Below, in pieces: positions 37,425-46,968 of a stretch of 64,000 bases of DNA (its first letter is position 1; each line of letters starts with the position of its first letter). The notes under the pieces were generated by a model. The model did no database searches, was not told the origin of the DNA, and worked only from the letters and a program-made list of their open reading frames with translations. The translations under genes and the position numbers were made by a program. The stretch is from Lachnospiraceae bacterium (GTDB lineage Bacteria; Bacillota; Clostridia; Lachnospirales; Lachnospiraceae), in contig JAFSBX010000106.1 in assembly GCA_017437065.1 (NCBI GenBank), forward strand, positions 1-64,000, in the 5' to 3' direction.

Positions 37425-39710
37425 ATGGCAGAAAGCAAAAAGAAATTTACGATTGGGGTACTGGTTGGCGGAATTATGGATGAGTTTACGCATCAGATTT
37501 GCAAGGGGGCATTAAGGGAAGCAAAAGCTGCAGATGTAGATGTAATTGTATTTCCGGGAAAATATTGGGAGCGTGATTTATCAGACAATAGGGAATTAAG
37601 GTATGAGTATCAGTATAATACCATTTTTTCCTATGCCAAACAGGTAGATGCGTTGATTATAGCAGCAGGAAGTATCGGTTGTTATACAACAAAAGAAGGA
37701 ATGGAAACCCTGTTGAAAAAATTTGAGGACATTCCTTCTGTGTTGATTGCTTCTAAGATAGAAGGATATACCAGTGTGGTTTTTGATAATTATCTGGGAA
37801 TCAAAGAAGGGCTGGAATATCTGATTGAAAAAAGAAACTGTAAGAAATTCGGAATGGTAGGCGGAAGCCTGGAAAATATGGATGCATATGAAAGAAAACA
37901 GGCTTTTACCGGTGTGTTATCAGAACATGGAATTGAATTTACGGAAAACATGTATGTGGAAGGCGATTTTTCCAAAAGAGGAAAGGCTGTTTGCAAAAAG
38001 CTTCTGGATGATAATCCGGATATTGAGGCAATTTTTTGCGTAAACGATGATACTGCCCTCGGGTTATATGAGGAGTTAAAACGTAGAGGACTTCAGGCGG
38101 GAAGAGACATTTTTGTACTGGGATATGATGACTCGCTTGCAGCGGCAAAGGCAATACCATCACTTTCTTCCGTAAGAGCAGATTCCGCAAAATTAGGTGC
38201 AGAAGCACTGCGGATGGCGGTACGAATGGTACACGGCGAGAATGTGAAAAGTCAGGTGGTTCCAACTCAGTTTGTGATGCGAGATTCTTTCAATAGAGAA
38301 GAAACGCAGACAGCAATACATTTTCGCTATGCAAAAGATTATATAAACGGATTTGAAGAAATTTTTTATCGATATTGTCATGAAGAAACAAAAGATGAGA
38401 TGGACAGACTGCGTACTGCATACAGACAAATGTTGGAAGTACTGGATAAAAATGCGGAAATTAGTTTTGCAGACAGTACCGGATACATGGAAATTATGCT
38501 TTGTGTGGATGAATTTTTAAATTTAGGTGGCGTAGAGTACGCGGATGCAGATAATCTGATGCTTATACTGGAAGAAGTATATGGTACGTTAAGGAAAAAA
38601 CAAACAGAAAGAAACGGAAGAACGGAGCTTCGAAATGTATTTTTCAATATTTACAGAAAAATTGTTCGGTCCATGAACGGCTTAATGATTAGTATGAAAG
38701 AAACAGAAGACCGGGAAAACTATGAAATGAAGCTGTTTGTACAGGAAATCCTTTCTTTTGAAAAAGGTAAGGATCAAAGTTATAGTGTGTTATTGGAAAA
38801 ATTAGACTGGCTGCATATTAAAAATGCTCAAATATATTTGCTTCCACAGCCGGTATTACATCTATATAAAGAAGACTTTGAACTGCCGGAAGAGTTCTAT
38901 TTAAAAGCTGTATTAGAGAATGGAGTGGTGCAGGCAGTTTCTGTAAGTAATCAGAAGAAAAGTTTGGAAGAAGTATTTGCGTATGATTTGAAATTACGGA
39001 AAAACAGAGTTGTCCTTCCTTTATTTTTCAATGAAATAATTTACGGAATACTGTTTTGTGATATGACGGACAGTTTGTTTGTCAACGGAGAATTTTTAGT
39101 TAACCAGATGAGTTCAGCAGTAAAAATGATTTCACTGTTGGAAGCAAATGAAAAAATACAGAGTATGCTGGAAGAAAATGTTTCAGTGCTTAAGGAACAT
39201 AACATTGAACTGGATACTATTTCAAAATCGGATGTACTTACAGGTATTTTGAATCGTAGAGGTTTTTATGATGTAGCAGAAGAAAAAGTACAGAGTTGTC
39301 GTCAGATGGGAAAATCGGTATTGGCTGTCTATGTTGATATGAATAATCTGAAAATTATTAATGACAGATATGGACATGAAGAAGGTGATTTTTCACTGAA
39401 ATTGATTGGCAGATTTCTCAAAGAATCAGTGGAAGGAAATGGTGTTGCGGGAAGAATTGGTGGTGATGAGTATGCTTTTGTTATGGAATACGATGGAAAT
39501 GATGACGGGGCAGCAGTTCTTTCCACGTTGTACGAAAAATTTGAAAACTATAATTTAGAAAGTGAAAAGCCATATAATATAACAATTTCGGCAGGTGCAT
39601 GTATAATACATGCAGAAAGTGAACTGGGATTGCATGAAGCTCTTTTAAAGGCAGACGAAAAGTTATACGAGGTAAAGCAGCATAGAAAGAAGGATGTTGC
39701 GAAAAAATAA
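37425..39710 (+). CDS. Cytoplasmic LacI-type sugar-binding domain fused to GGDEF
   Basis: I choose ATG 37425 over the GTG at 37392, which opens the frame. The 761-residue protein has a periplasmic-binding-like domain of the LacI type (about 8-290: FTIGVLVGGIMDEFTHQIC, SVLIASKIEGYTSVVFDNYL, EAIFCVNDDTALGLYEELKR, FVLGYDDS). It lacks the DNA-binding helix-turn-helix and has no signal peptide or membrane helix. A long helical and GAF-like middle (about 300-605) leads to a GGDEF domain with GGDEY at 679-683; no RxxD inhibitory site is seen five residues before it. It would make c-di-GMP in response to a small ligand, probably a sugar. It lies next to the glucan locus. Confidence 0.85.
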   Translation: MAESKKKFTIGVLVGGIMDEFTHQICKGALREAKAADVDVIVFPGKYWERDLSDNRELRYEYQYNTIFSYAKQVDALIIAAGSIGCYTTKEGMETLLKKFEDIPSVLIASKIEGYTSVVFDNYLGIKEGLEYLIEKRNCKKFGMVGGSLENMDAYERKQAFTGVLSEHGIEFTENMYVEGDFSKRGKAVCKKLLDDNPDIEAIFCVNDDTALGLYEELKRRGLQAGRDIFVLGYDDSLAAAKAIPSLSSVRADSAKLGAEALRMAVRMVHGENVKSQVVPTQFVMRDSFNREETQTAIHFRYAKDYINGFEEIFYRYCHEETKDEMDRLRTAYRQMLEVLDKNAEISFADSTGYMEIMLCVDEFLNLGGVEYADADNLMLILEEVYGTLRKKQTERNGRTELRNVFFNIYRKIVRSMNGLMISMKETEDRENYEMKLFVQEILSFEKGKDQSYSVLLEKLDWLHIKNAQIYLLPQPVLHLYKEDFELPEEFYLKAVLENGVVQAVSVSNQKKSLEEVFAYDLKLRKNRVVLPLFFNEIIYGILFCDMTDSLFVNGEFLVNQMSSAVKMISLLEANEKIQSMLEENVSVLKEHNIELDTISKSDVLTGILNRRGFYDVAEEKVQSCRQMGKSVLAVYVDMNNLKIINDRYGHEEGDFSLKLIGRFLKESVEGNGVAGRIGGDEYAFVMEYDGNDDGAAVLSTLYEKFENYNLESEKPYNITISAGACIIHAESELGLHEALLKADEKLYEVKQHRKKDVAKK

Positions 39711-39802
39711 GCATACGGAAAATTGTATAAGTCAGATGGCAGAAAAATAGGTGTCACTGAGAGAAAAATTTTGGTGCTGAAGGGAAAAGTAACAATAGAA
39801 AC

Positions 39803-42436
39803 ATGAAAAAAATAGTAATCGGAATTTTAGCACATGTAGATGCGGGTAAAACAACTTTATCGGAGGCTATGCTGTATAAATGCGGCAGCATAAGGAGTTT
39901 GGGAAGAGTAGATAACAAGGACGCGTTTCTTGATACATATACGTTAGAGAGAGAACGTGGAATCACTATCTTTTCCAAGCAGGCAAGGATAAAAACAGAA
40001 AGTCTGAGTATTACTTTACTGGATACTCCCGGACATGTGGATTTTTCTTCGGAGATGGAACGGACGTTGCAGGTGTTGGATTACGCGATATTAGTAATCA
40101 ACGGTGCGGATGGTGTGCAGGGGCATACGGTAACCCTGTGGAGTCTCCTTAGAAAATATAAAATTCCGGTTTTTTTATTTGTCAATAAAATGGACCAGAA
40201 CGGGACGGACAGTAAGAAGCTTTTGTTAGAATTGCAGTCCCGCTTAAATGAAAATTGTATAGATTTTTCTGAAAAAAAAGAAAATTTTTATGAGCAGGCA
40301 GCCATGTCGGATGAAGCGGCACTGGAAGAATATCTTGAAAACGGAATCCTGACGGATGAAGTGCTTAGAGAACTTATTTATAAAAGAAAAATCTTTCCGT
40401 GCTTTTTCGGTTCTGCACTGAAGCTTACCGGAGTAGAGGAATTTTTGTCCGGTCTGGAAACTTATACGAAGGAACCGGATTTCAAAAAAGATTTTGGTGC
40501 AAAGGTGTTTAAAATCACAAGGGATGAACAGGGGAACCGTCTGACATTTATGAAAGTCACAGGAGGCAGCCTGAAAGTAAAATCTTTTTTAGTTGAAGAA
40601 GAAAAAGTAAATCAGATTCGTATTTATTCCGGAGAAAAATTCGAGGCTGTGAGTGAAGTGCAGGCGGGAGATGTCTGTGCGGTAATGGGACCTTTAAAAA
40701 CGTATCCGGGACAGGGAATCGGAGTGGAGAGTGCATCAGGAATGCCGGTGTTAGAACCGGTACTTACCTGCAGTATACAGTTGCCGGAAGGGTGCGACGT
40801 GGCTGTTATGTTGCCAAAATTACGCCAGCTGGAAGAAGAAGATCCAATGCTTCATATCATATGGAATGAAAGTCTGCAGGAAATTCAGGCACAGATTATG
40901 GGTGAAATCCAAATTGAAATATTAAAGAGTATGATTTTGGAACGGTTTGGTGTAGCAGTAGAGTTTGGTTCCGGAAACATTGTTTATAAGGAGACGATTA
41001 AAAACAGTGTGGAAGGTGTAGGACATTTTGAGCCTTTAAAACACTATGCGGAAGTACATCTTTTATTGGAACCTGCTGAAACGGGAAGTGGATTGAGCTT
41101 TTTTACGGATTGTAGTGAGGACATGCTTGCGAAAAACTGGCAGAGGCTTATTTTAACTCATTTAGAGGAAAAAGAGCATAAAGGTGTGTTAACAGGTGCT
41201 GCAATTACGGATATGAAAATTACGCTGGTGGCAGGGCGGGCGCATCTGAAGCATACGGAAGGCGGAGATTTCCGACAGGCAACTTACCGGGCATTGAGGC
41301 AGGGATTAAAGCAGGCAGAAAGTGTTCTGTTAGAGCCTTATTATGAATATCGGTTAGAGGTGCCGGAGACAGTGATTGGCAGGGCAATGACAGATTTGGA
41401 AAAACGTTGCGGAACCTTTGAGATAGCAGGAAATAACGATGGAACAGCCGTATTGACAGGAATGGTTCCGGCGGTAAATATGCAGGATTACCAGACTGAG
41501 GTCAGTGCTTATACAAAGGGGCAGGGCAGACTGTTTATGTCATTGAAAGGGTATTTACCATGTCATAATGCACAAGAAGTAATTGAAAAAGCAGGTTATG
41601 ATTCAGAGAGGGATTTAGAAAATCCAACGGGTTCCGTTTTTTGTGCACATGGAGCAGGCTTTGTTGTGGAATGGAATCGTGTAAAAGAATATATGCATGT
41701 GGATAGCGGACTGGATTTTTCTGAACAGAATCAGGACAAGGTTTCATTGGACAGACATGAGGGGAATGCCGGAACAGCTTCCGCGGAAATGACGATTGGA
41801 ACGGAAGAAATAGATCAGATTTTAGAGCGGACATTTCATGCCAATACAAAGGATAAAACAAATGGAAAAGCAAGGACTCCGTGGAAGAAGAAGCCGGCAT
41901 ATGTACCGGCAAAAACCAGCGAATGGAAACCGAAACAGGCAGAGAAAAAGGAACAATATTTACTGGTGGACGGCTACAATATTTTGTTTGCATGGGAAGA
42001 ACTGGCGGAGCTTGCTAAAATCAATATTGACAGTGCAAGAGGACAGCTATTGGATACATTATGTGATTATCAGGCAATGAAGGGCTGTCAGCTGATTGTT
42101 GTGTTTGATGCTTACCGGGTAAAAGGTCATGCAGAAGAAGTGACAGACTATCATAACATTCATGTGGTTTATACAAAGGAAGCGGAAACAGCGGATCAAT
42201 ATATAGAGAAGTTTGCCCATGAAAACGGTAGCAAGTATCAGGTTACGGTAGCGACCTCTGACGGATTGGAACAGATTATTATCAGAGGACAGGGATGCCT
42301 TTTGGTGTCTGCGAGAGAGTTGCGGGAAGAAGTAGAGCGTACAAAGCAGTTTGTACGGGAAGAATACATTGAAAAACAGCAGACAGGAAAAAATCGTTTG
42401 ATGGAAGGAATCATGCCGGATATAGTTGACAACTAG
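39803..42436 (+). CDS. TetM/EF-G-like GTPase fused to a Rae1 (YacP)-like NYN nuclease
   Basis: An 877-residue two-part protein. Residues 1 to about 660 are a ribosomal-protection or EF-G-type GTPase: G1 AHVDAGKTT (10-18), G2 RERGITIFS, G3 DTPGHVDF, G4 NKMD, then domains II-V. After a basic linker, residues about 717-865 are a complete NYN domain (YLLVDGYNILFAW, LIVVFDAYRVKGHAEE, YTKEAETADQYIEK, VATSDGLEQIIIRGQG) that follows Bacillus subtilis Rae1 closely. Rae1 cuts mRNA in the ribosomal A site; TetM and EF-G bind the same site. Such proteins are often annotated as tetracycline resistance, but a housekeeping ribosome-linked RNase role is more likely. That role is inference. Confidence 0.85.
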   Translation: MKKIVIGILAHVDAGKTTLSEAMLYKCGSIRSLGRVDNKDAFLDTYTLERERGITIFSKQARIKTESLSITLLDTPGHVDFSSEMERTLQVLDYAILVINGADGVQGHTVTLWSLLRKYKIPVFLFVNKMDQNGTDSKKLLLELQSRLNENCIDFSEKKENFYEQAAMSDEAALEEYLENGILTDEVLRELIYKRKIFPCFFGSALKLTGVEEFLSGLETYTKEPDFKKDFGAKVFKITRDEQGNRLTFMKVTGGSLKVKSFLVEEEKVNQIRIYSGEKFEAVSEVQAGDVCAVMGPLKTYPGQGIGVESASGMPVLEPVLTCSIQLPEGCDVAVMLPKLRQLEEEDPMLHIIWNESLQEIQAQIMGEIQIEILKSMILERFGVAVEFGSGNIVYKETIKNSVEGVGHFEPLKHYAEVHLLLEPAETGSGLSFFTDCSEDMLAKNWQRLILTHLEEKEHKGVLTGAAITDMKITLVAGRAHLKHTEGGDFRQATYRALRQGLKQAESVLLEPYYEYRLEVPETVIGRAMTDLEKRCGTFEIAGNNDGTAVLTGMVPAVNMQDYQTEVSAYTKGQGRLFMSLKGYLPCHNAQEVIEKAGYDSERDLENPTGSVFCAHGAGFVVEWNRVKEYMHVDSGLDFSEQNQDKVSLDRHEGNAGTASAEMTIGTEEIDQILERTFHANTKDKTNGKARTPWKKKPAYVPAKTSEWKPKQAEKKEQYLLVDGYNILFAWEELAELAKINIDSARGQLLDTLCDYQAMKGCQLIVVFDAYRVKGHAEEVTDYHNIHVVYTKEAETADQYIEKFAHENGSKYQVTVATSDGLEQIIIRGQGCLLVSARELREEVERTKQFVREEYIEKQQTGKNRLMEGIMPDIVDN

Positions 42437-42519
42437 CATATTGTTTCGTAAATAACAAAAAGGCATGATTGGTAACGGAAAAATACAAGTGCGTAACAAT
42501 GCACAGAAATGAGGAAAAT

Positions 42520-43899
42520 ATGTTTCCAGTAGAATTTGCGGAAAGAATGCAGAAAATGCTTGGTGCAGAATATGAGGATTTTCTGGCAAGTTATGATAAA
42601 CAGAAAAGTCAGGCTCTCAGAGTAAATACGTTAAAGGGCAGTGTAGAAAAGTTTAGGGAGAAGGCTTCCTTTTCTTTAAGTGAGGTAATGTGGGAAAGGA
42701 ACGGATTTTACTATGGGGAGGAGGACAGACCGGGAAAACATCCTTACCATGAGGCGGGCGTTTATTATATTCAGGAGGCGAGCGCACAGGTTCCGGCAGC
42801 GTATTTGGATGCAAAGCCGGGAGAAAGGATACTTGATTTATGCGCTGCTCCCGGAGGAAAAAGTACTCAGATTGCAGCGGCTATGCAAGGGCAGGGATTG
42901 TTAATCTGTAATGAAATTCATCCGGCAAGAGCAAAAATCCTCTCCGAAAATATAGAGAGAATGGGTATCTGCAATGCGATTGTTACAAACGAATCTCCGC
43001 AGTCACTGGCAGATATTTTTTCGGAATATTTTGATAAGATTATGGTAGATGCACCTTGTTCCGGAGAAGGAATGTTTCGAAAAAATGAAGAGGCACTGGA
43101 TGAATGGAGTCTGGAAAATGTAAAAATCTGTGCAGAAAGACAGGATGAAACTTTAGAGTGTGCGGCAAAGATGCTGCGTCCGGGAGGAAGGATTGTTTAT
43201 TCTACCTGTACGTTTGCACCGGAGGAAAATGAAGGCAGTGTCAGTCGCTTTTTAAAACAGCATGAGGAATTTCATATTGTGGATGTGCCGAAGGTAAGCG
43301 GTATGGAGTGCGGAAAAAAAGAATGGACAGAGGAACCGGCAGAAGGCTTGGAGCATACGATTCGTTTGTTTCCACATAAGGTAGAAGGTGAAGGGCATTT
43401 TGCGGCAGTATTGGAAAAAGACGGGAGTGTTTTGGAAGAATACCATGGTTACTGTCGAAATGGTGAGCAGAAAGGTCTGAACCTGAAAGAATGTAAAGAA
43501 TATGCTGAGTTTGAGCAAACCGCTCTTAATTTGAAATTAGAGGGCATTTTCTTAAAATTCGGAGAACAGTTGTATTTGGCACCAGCGGGAACTCCTTCTT
43601 TAAAAGGAATGAAAGTATTGCGTCCGGGACTGCATTTGGGAACGATAAAAAAGAATCGTTTTGAACCTTCACACGCGCTGGCACTTTTCTTAAAACCGGA
43701 GGAGGTCAGAGGCTGTTTGAATCTTTCAAATAATTTAAAGGCGGCTGCGGATTTTATAGCCGGTATGACCTTGAATGCGGAAGGCGAAAAAGGCTGGTAT
43801 CTGATATGTGTAGACGGATACAGTTTAGGATGGGGAAAACTGGCAGGCGGCATTATGAAAAATCATTATCCGAAAGGACTGCGGAAGAATTGTTTATAG
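42520..43899 (+). CDS. RsmF/NOP2-type rRNA cytosine-C5 methyltransferase
   Basis: I choose ATG 42520 (GAGGA four bases upstream) over the TTG at 42469. The 459-residue SAM-dependent methyltransferase has a short N-terminal domain, the SAM-binding DLCAAPGGKST, and the two catalytic cysteines in DAPCSGEGMFRK and YSTCTFAPEENEG, which define the RsmB/RsmF/NSUN class. The C-terminal third has the RsmF PUA-like segment (GMKVLRPGLHLGTIKKNRFE). It methylates a cytosine in 16S rRNA or another structured RNA. It follows the GTPase-nuclease fusion by 83 bases, so two ribosome-related genes are neighbours. Confidence 0.88.
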   Translation: MFPVEFAERMQKMLGAEYEDFLASYDKQKSQALRVNTLKGSVEKFREKASFSLSEVMWERNGFYYGEEDRPGKHPYHEAGVYYIQEASAQVPAAYLDAKPGERILDLCAAPGGKSTQIAAAMQGQGLLICNEIHPARAKILSENIERMGICNAIVTNESPQSLADIFSEYFDKIMVDAPCSGEGMFRKNEEALDEWSLENVKICAERQDETLECAAKMLRPGGRIVYSTCTFAPEENEGSVSRFLKQHEEFHIVDVPKVSGMECGKKEWTEEPAEGLEHTIRLFPHKVEGEGHFAAVLEKDGSVLEEYHGYCRNGEQKGLNLKECKEYAEFEQTALNLKLEGIFLKFGEQLYLAPAGTPSLKGMKVLRPGLHLGTIKKNRFEPSHALALFLKPEEVRGCLNLSNNLKAAADFIAGMTLNAEGEKGWYLICVDGYSLGWGKLAGGIMKNHYPKGLRKNCL

Positions 43900-44019
43900 A
43901 AGAGTTTGAAGTAAAAGGAAATAGACACAACTTGTATTAGCAGAACTTATTGCAAATATAAATAATATTCATTTTACTTATGGTTATATGTGATGTATAA
44001 TCACAAAGTAAAAGACGGA

Positions 44020-44051
44020 AGGCAGGTTTTTTACAAAACCTGTCTTTTTTT
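44020..44051 (+). terminator. Terminator-like hairpin in the rsmF-purA gap
   Basis: GGCAGGTTTT and AAAACCTGTC form a stem followed by seven T residues. It lies about 20 bases after a TATAAT (43996-44001), so it may end rsmF transcription or sit in a purA leader. Confidence 0.8.
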
Positions 44052-44106
44052 AAGTAAATGTATTAATTGATGTTGATAGCCTTAAATGGCAGAATGAGAG
44101 GTAGCT

Positions 44107-45387
44107 ATGGTTAAAGCAGTAGTAGGCGCAAACTGGGGTGATGAAGGCAAGGGCAAAATTACGGACATGCTTGCACAGGAAGCGGACATTATCGTACGTT
44201 TTCAGGGTGGTGCAAACGCAGGACATACCATCGTAAATGATTATGGTAAATTTGCACTTCATACGTTGCCATCCGGTGTTTTTTACAATCATACCACCAG
44301 TATTATCGGAAACGGTGTTGCATTAAATATTCCGGTACTTTTTAATGAAATTAAATCGATTACGGACAGAAATGTACCGATGCCGAAAATTTTGGTTTCC
44401 GACAGAGCACAGATGGTTATGCCGTACCACATTTTATTTGACCAGTACGAAGAAGAAAGACTTGGGGGAAAATCTTTTGGCTCCACAAAGTCAGGCATTG
44501 CACCTTTTTATTCTGATAAATATGCAAAAATCGGTTTTCAGGTAAGCGAGCTTTTTGAAGAGGACTCATTGAGGGAAAAAGTAGTGCGTATTTGTGAAAT
44601 GAAAAATGTTTTATTGGAGCATTTGTATCACAAACCATTGCTTAATCCTGATGAACTTATGGAAACCTTGCGTGAGTATAAAAAAATGGTGGAACCTTAT
44701 GTATGCGATGTATCTGTTTTTCTGGATAAAGCAATTAAGGAAGGTAAGACAATCTTACTGGAAGGTCAGCTTGGAACACTAAAAGATCCGGATCACGGTA
44801 TTTATCCGATGGTAACATCCTCTTCCACATTAGCAGCTTACGGTGCTATCGGAGCAGGTATTCCGCCTTACGAAATTAAGCAGATTGTTACGGTGTGTAA
44901 GGCATATTCTTCCGCGGTAGGCGCAGGTGCATTTGTATCTGAAATTTTCGGCGAAGAAGCAGATGAGCTTAGACGCCGTGGTGGAGATGGCGGAGAGTAT
45001 GGTGCAACAACAGGGCGTCCGCGCCGTATGGGATGGTTTGACTGTGTGGCGTCTAAATACGGTTGCCGCTTACAGGGAACAACAGATGTTGCTTTTACCG
45101 TACTGGATGTACTTGGATATCTTGATGAGATTCCCGTTTGTGTAGGATATGAGATTGACGGAGAGGTAACAACAGACTTCCCTGTAACTACAAAACTGGA
45201 AAAAGCAAAACCGGTATTAAAAACATTGCCGGGATGGAAAACAGATATCAGAGGGATTAAGAAGTATGAAGAACTTCCTGAAAACTGCCGTAAATATATA
45301 GAATTTATTGAGGAGCAGATTGGTTATCCGATTACTATGGTATCCAATGGTCCGGGAAGAAACGATATTATTTATCGCAAAAAATAA
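44107..45387 (+). CDS. purA: Adenylosuccinate synthetase
   Basis: A 426-residue enzyme joining IMP and aspartate with GTP, the first committed step to AMP. The N-terminus VVGANWGDEGKGKITD contains the GTP loop and catalytic Asp13-equivalent, and GGANAGHTIV has the catalytic His. Further family blocks are GAFVSEIFGEEADELRRRGG, the GATTGRPRRMGWFD stretch and the C-terminal VSNGPGRND. Length and motifs are complete. GAGG lies before the ATG. It is a single-gene unit with terminators on both sides. Confidence 0.97.
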   Translation: MVKAVVGANWGDEGKGKITDMLAQEADIIVRFQGGANAGHTIVNDYGKFALHTLPSGVFYNHTTSIIGNGVALNIPVLFNEIKSITDRNVPMPKILVSDRAQMVMPYHILFDQYEEERLGGKSFGSTKSGIAPFYSDKYAKIGFQVSELFEEDSLREKVVRICEMKNVLLEHLYHKPLLNPDELMETLREYKKMVEPYVCDVSVFLDKAIKEGKTILLEGQLGTLKDPDHGIYPMVTSSSTLAAYGAIGAGIPPYEIKQIVTVCKAYSSAVGAGAFVSEIFGEEADELRRRGGDGGEYGATTGRPRRMGWFDCVASKYGCRLQGTTDVAFTVLDVLGYLDEIPVCVGYEIDGEVTTDFPVTTKLEKAKPVLKTLPGWKTDIRGIKKYEELPENCRKYIEFIEEQIGYPITMVSNGPGRNDIIYRKK

Positions 45388-45398
45388 GTTTTTTATGA

Positions 45399-45446
45399 AA
45401 ATTACCCGATAAACATTCTGAAATGAGTGTTTCGGGTAATTTTTTG
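45399..45446 (+). terminator. Terminator after purA
   Basis: AATTACCCGATAAACATTC pairs with GAGTGTTTCGGGTAATT, followed by TTTT. It is a long stem with a short loop. Confidence 0.92.
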
Positions 45447-45472
45447 TACAAAACGTAAAGGTAAGGAATGAG

Positions 45473-46366
45473 ATGGTAACGAATTTAGAGTATTATAAAG
45501 TTTTTTATTATGTGGCAAAAACGGGTAGTTTTACGATTGCAGCAAGAGAACTTTCGGTTTCTCAGTCGGCAGTCAGTCAGTCGATGAAACAGCTGGAGGG
45601 TGTGTTAAAGACTTCTCTGTTTCGCAGACTTGCAAAGGGAGTGGCATTGACTAAGGAAGGGGAGTTGTTATTTTCTTATGTAGCTAAGGGATATGAACAA
45701 ATAGAAGCAGGAGAAAAGAAACTGGAGCAGATGTTGAATTTGGAATTTGGAGAAATACGAATCGGTGCCAGTGATATGACCCTTCGTTTTTATTTGCTTC
45801 CTTTTCTGGAAAAGTTTCATGAACGGTTTCCAAAGGTTAAGGTGACGGTTACCAATGGACCGACACCTGAAACACTAAAATTTCTGAAGGAAGGGAAAAT
45901 TGATTTTGGGGTGGTCAGTACACCTTTTTCAGGAGCAGAAGGATTTGAAATTAAGAAGGTAAAGGAAATCAGTGACATTTTTGTTGCGGGAAGAAAGTTT
46001 ATTTCGTATAAAAATAAAATGCTGGATTTTAAAATTTTGGAACAATTACCTCTTATCTTCTTGGAAGAAGCAACAAGTACACGGAATTACATGGACCGTT
46101 TTTTTAGCGAGAATGGGGTTACATTAAATCCGGAGTTTGAACTTGCTACCAGTGATATGATTGTTCAGTTTGCCATGCGGAATCTGGGAATCGGTTGTGT
46201 GGTAAAAGATTTTGCAAAAGAGCAGTTAGAAGAGGGAAAATTGTATGAGTTGCGTTTTAATAAAATGATACCTAAAAGACATTTCTGCATAGTCACAGAT
46301 AAAAAAAGCGAGTTATCTGCGGCGACAATGGAAATGATGAGAATATTTGAGGATGAAAGCAAGTGA
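45473..46366 (+). CDS. LysR family transcriptional regulator
   Basis: A 297-residue regulator. Residues 3-60 are the LysR winged helix-turn-helix (LEYYKVFYYVAKTGSFTIAA, LSVSQSAVSQSMKQLE). The rest is the two-lobed effector domain (GEIRIGASDMTLRFYLLPFL, IDFGVVSTPF). AAGGAATGAG precedes the ATG. No divergent target gene is present, since purA upstream runs the same way and ends in a terminator. Effector and targets are unknown. Confidence 0.92.
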   Translation: MVTNLEYYKVFYYVAKTGSFTIAARELSVSQSAVSQSMKQLEGVLKTSLFRRLAKGVALTKEGELLFSYVAKGYEQIEAGEKKLEQMLNLEFGEIRIGASDMTLRFYLLPFLEKFHERFPKVKVTVTNGPTPETLKFLKEGKIDFGVVSTPFSGAEGFEIKKVKEISDIFVAGRKFISYKNKMLDFKILEQLPLIFLEEATSTRNYMDRFFSENGVTLNPEFELATSDMIVQFAMRNLGIGCVVKDFAKEQLEEGKLYELRFNKMIPKRHFCIVTDKKSELSAATMEMMRIFEDESK

Positions 46367-46495
46367 TATAGATTTAGCTGAGTGAAAAAATATAATATGC
46401 ATAAAAAAGAAGTTGGAAACGTAACCGGAGTGTGCTATTGTAATGATAGGGTTGAACATAACGGAGAGTAAAAACGTGAGAAAGGAGGTAGATAT

Positions 46496-46882
46496 ATGTT
46501 AGAAAAACAGGATTTGATACTCATCAAAGACGTAGTGCAGGAAGTGACCAGAGAAATAGTACGGGACGTAGTGCAGGAAGTGGTTCAGACAGAGATTGTA
46601 GCGTTAAAGGAAGAGCTGCAAAACGAGATAGTATCCGTGAAGGAAGAATTGCATAACGAGATTGTAACTGTAAAAGAAGAATTACAAGGGGATATTGGAG
46701 TCGTTGTGGATGAAATTGAACGCACCAGAAACATACTTGAAAATAAAATTGTAAAAATGGATAATAGAATGGCTGAAATGGAAAGCTGTTACAGAAGTGA
46801 CAAGTTGGAACATGATACCATGCAATTTCAGTATGAGGATTTAGAAAAAAGAGTCATAAAACTGGAACGAAGAATGGCATAA
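46496..46882 (+). CDS. Small coiled-coil protein with 11-residue repeats
   Basis: A 128-residue protein I do not recognise. It is helical almost throughout. Residues about 32-66 contain three near-identical 11-residue units of the type NEIVSVKEELH, giving a right-handed or mixed coiled coil, followed by a second coiled-coil segment near the C-terminus (LEKRVIKLERRMA). There is no signal peptide, membrane helix or cysteine pair except one Cys. A strong AAAGGAGGT ribosome site shows that it is a real gene. It could be an oligomerising scaffold. Confidence 0.75.
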   Translation: MLEKQDLILIKDVVQEVTREIVRDVVQEVVQTEIVALKEELQNEIVSVKEELHNEIVTVKEELQGDIGVVVDEIERTRNILENKIVKMDNRMAEMESCYRSDKLEHDTMQFQYEDLEKRVIKLERRMA

Positions 46883-46968
46883 GAGAGAATACGAAAGAGT
46901 CTGATATAAATTTTTCAAAACGATGGAGAGTTTGTGTAGGACTCTTTTGTATGTTAGAAGGATTGAAT

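Noticed and set aside
39803-42436. Simple tetracycline-resistance gene (tetM/tetW)
   Set aside because: The chain is about 230 residues longer than TetM because of the NYN domain, and there are no mobile-element genes around it; a housekeeping role fits better.
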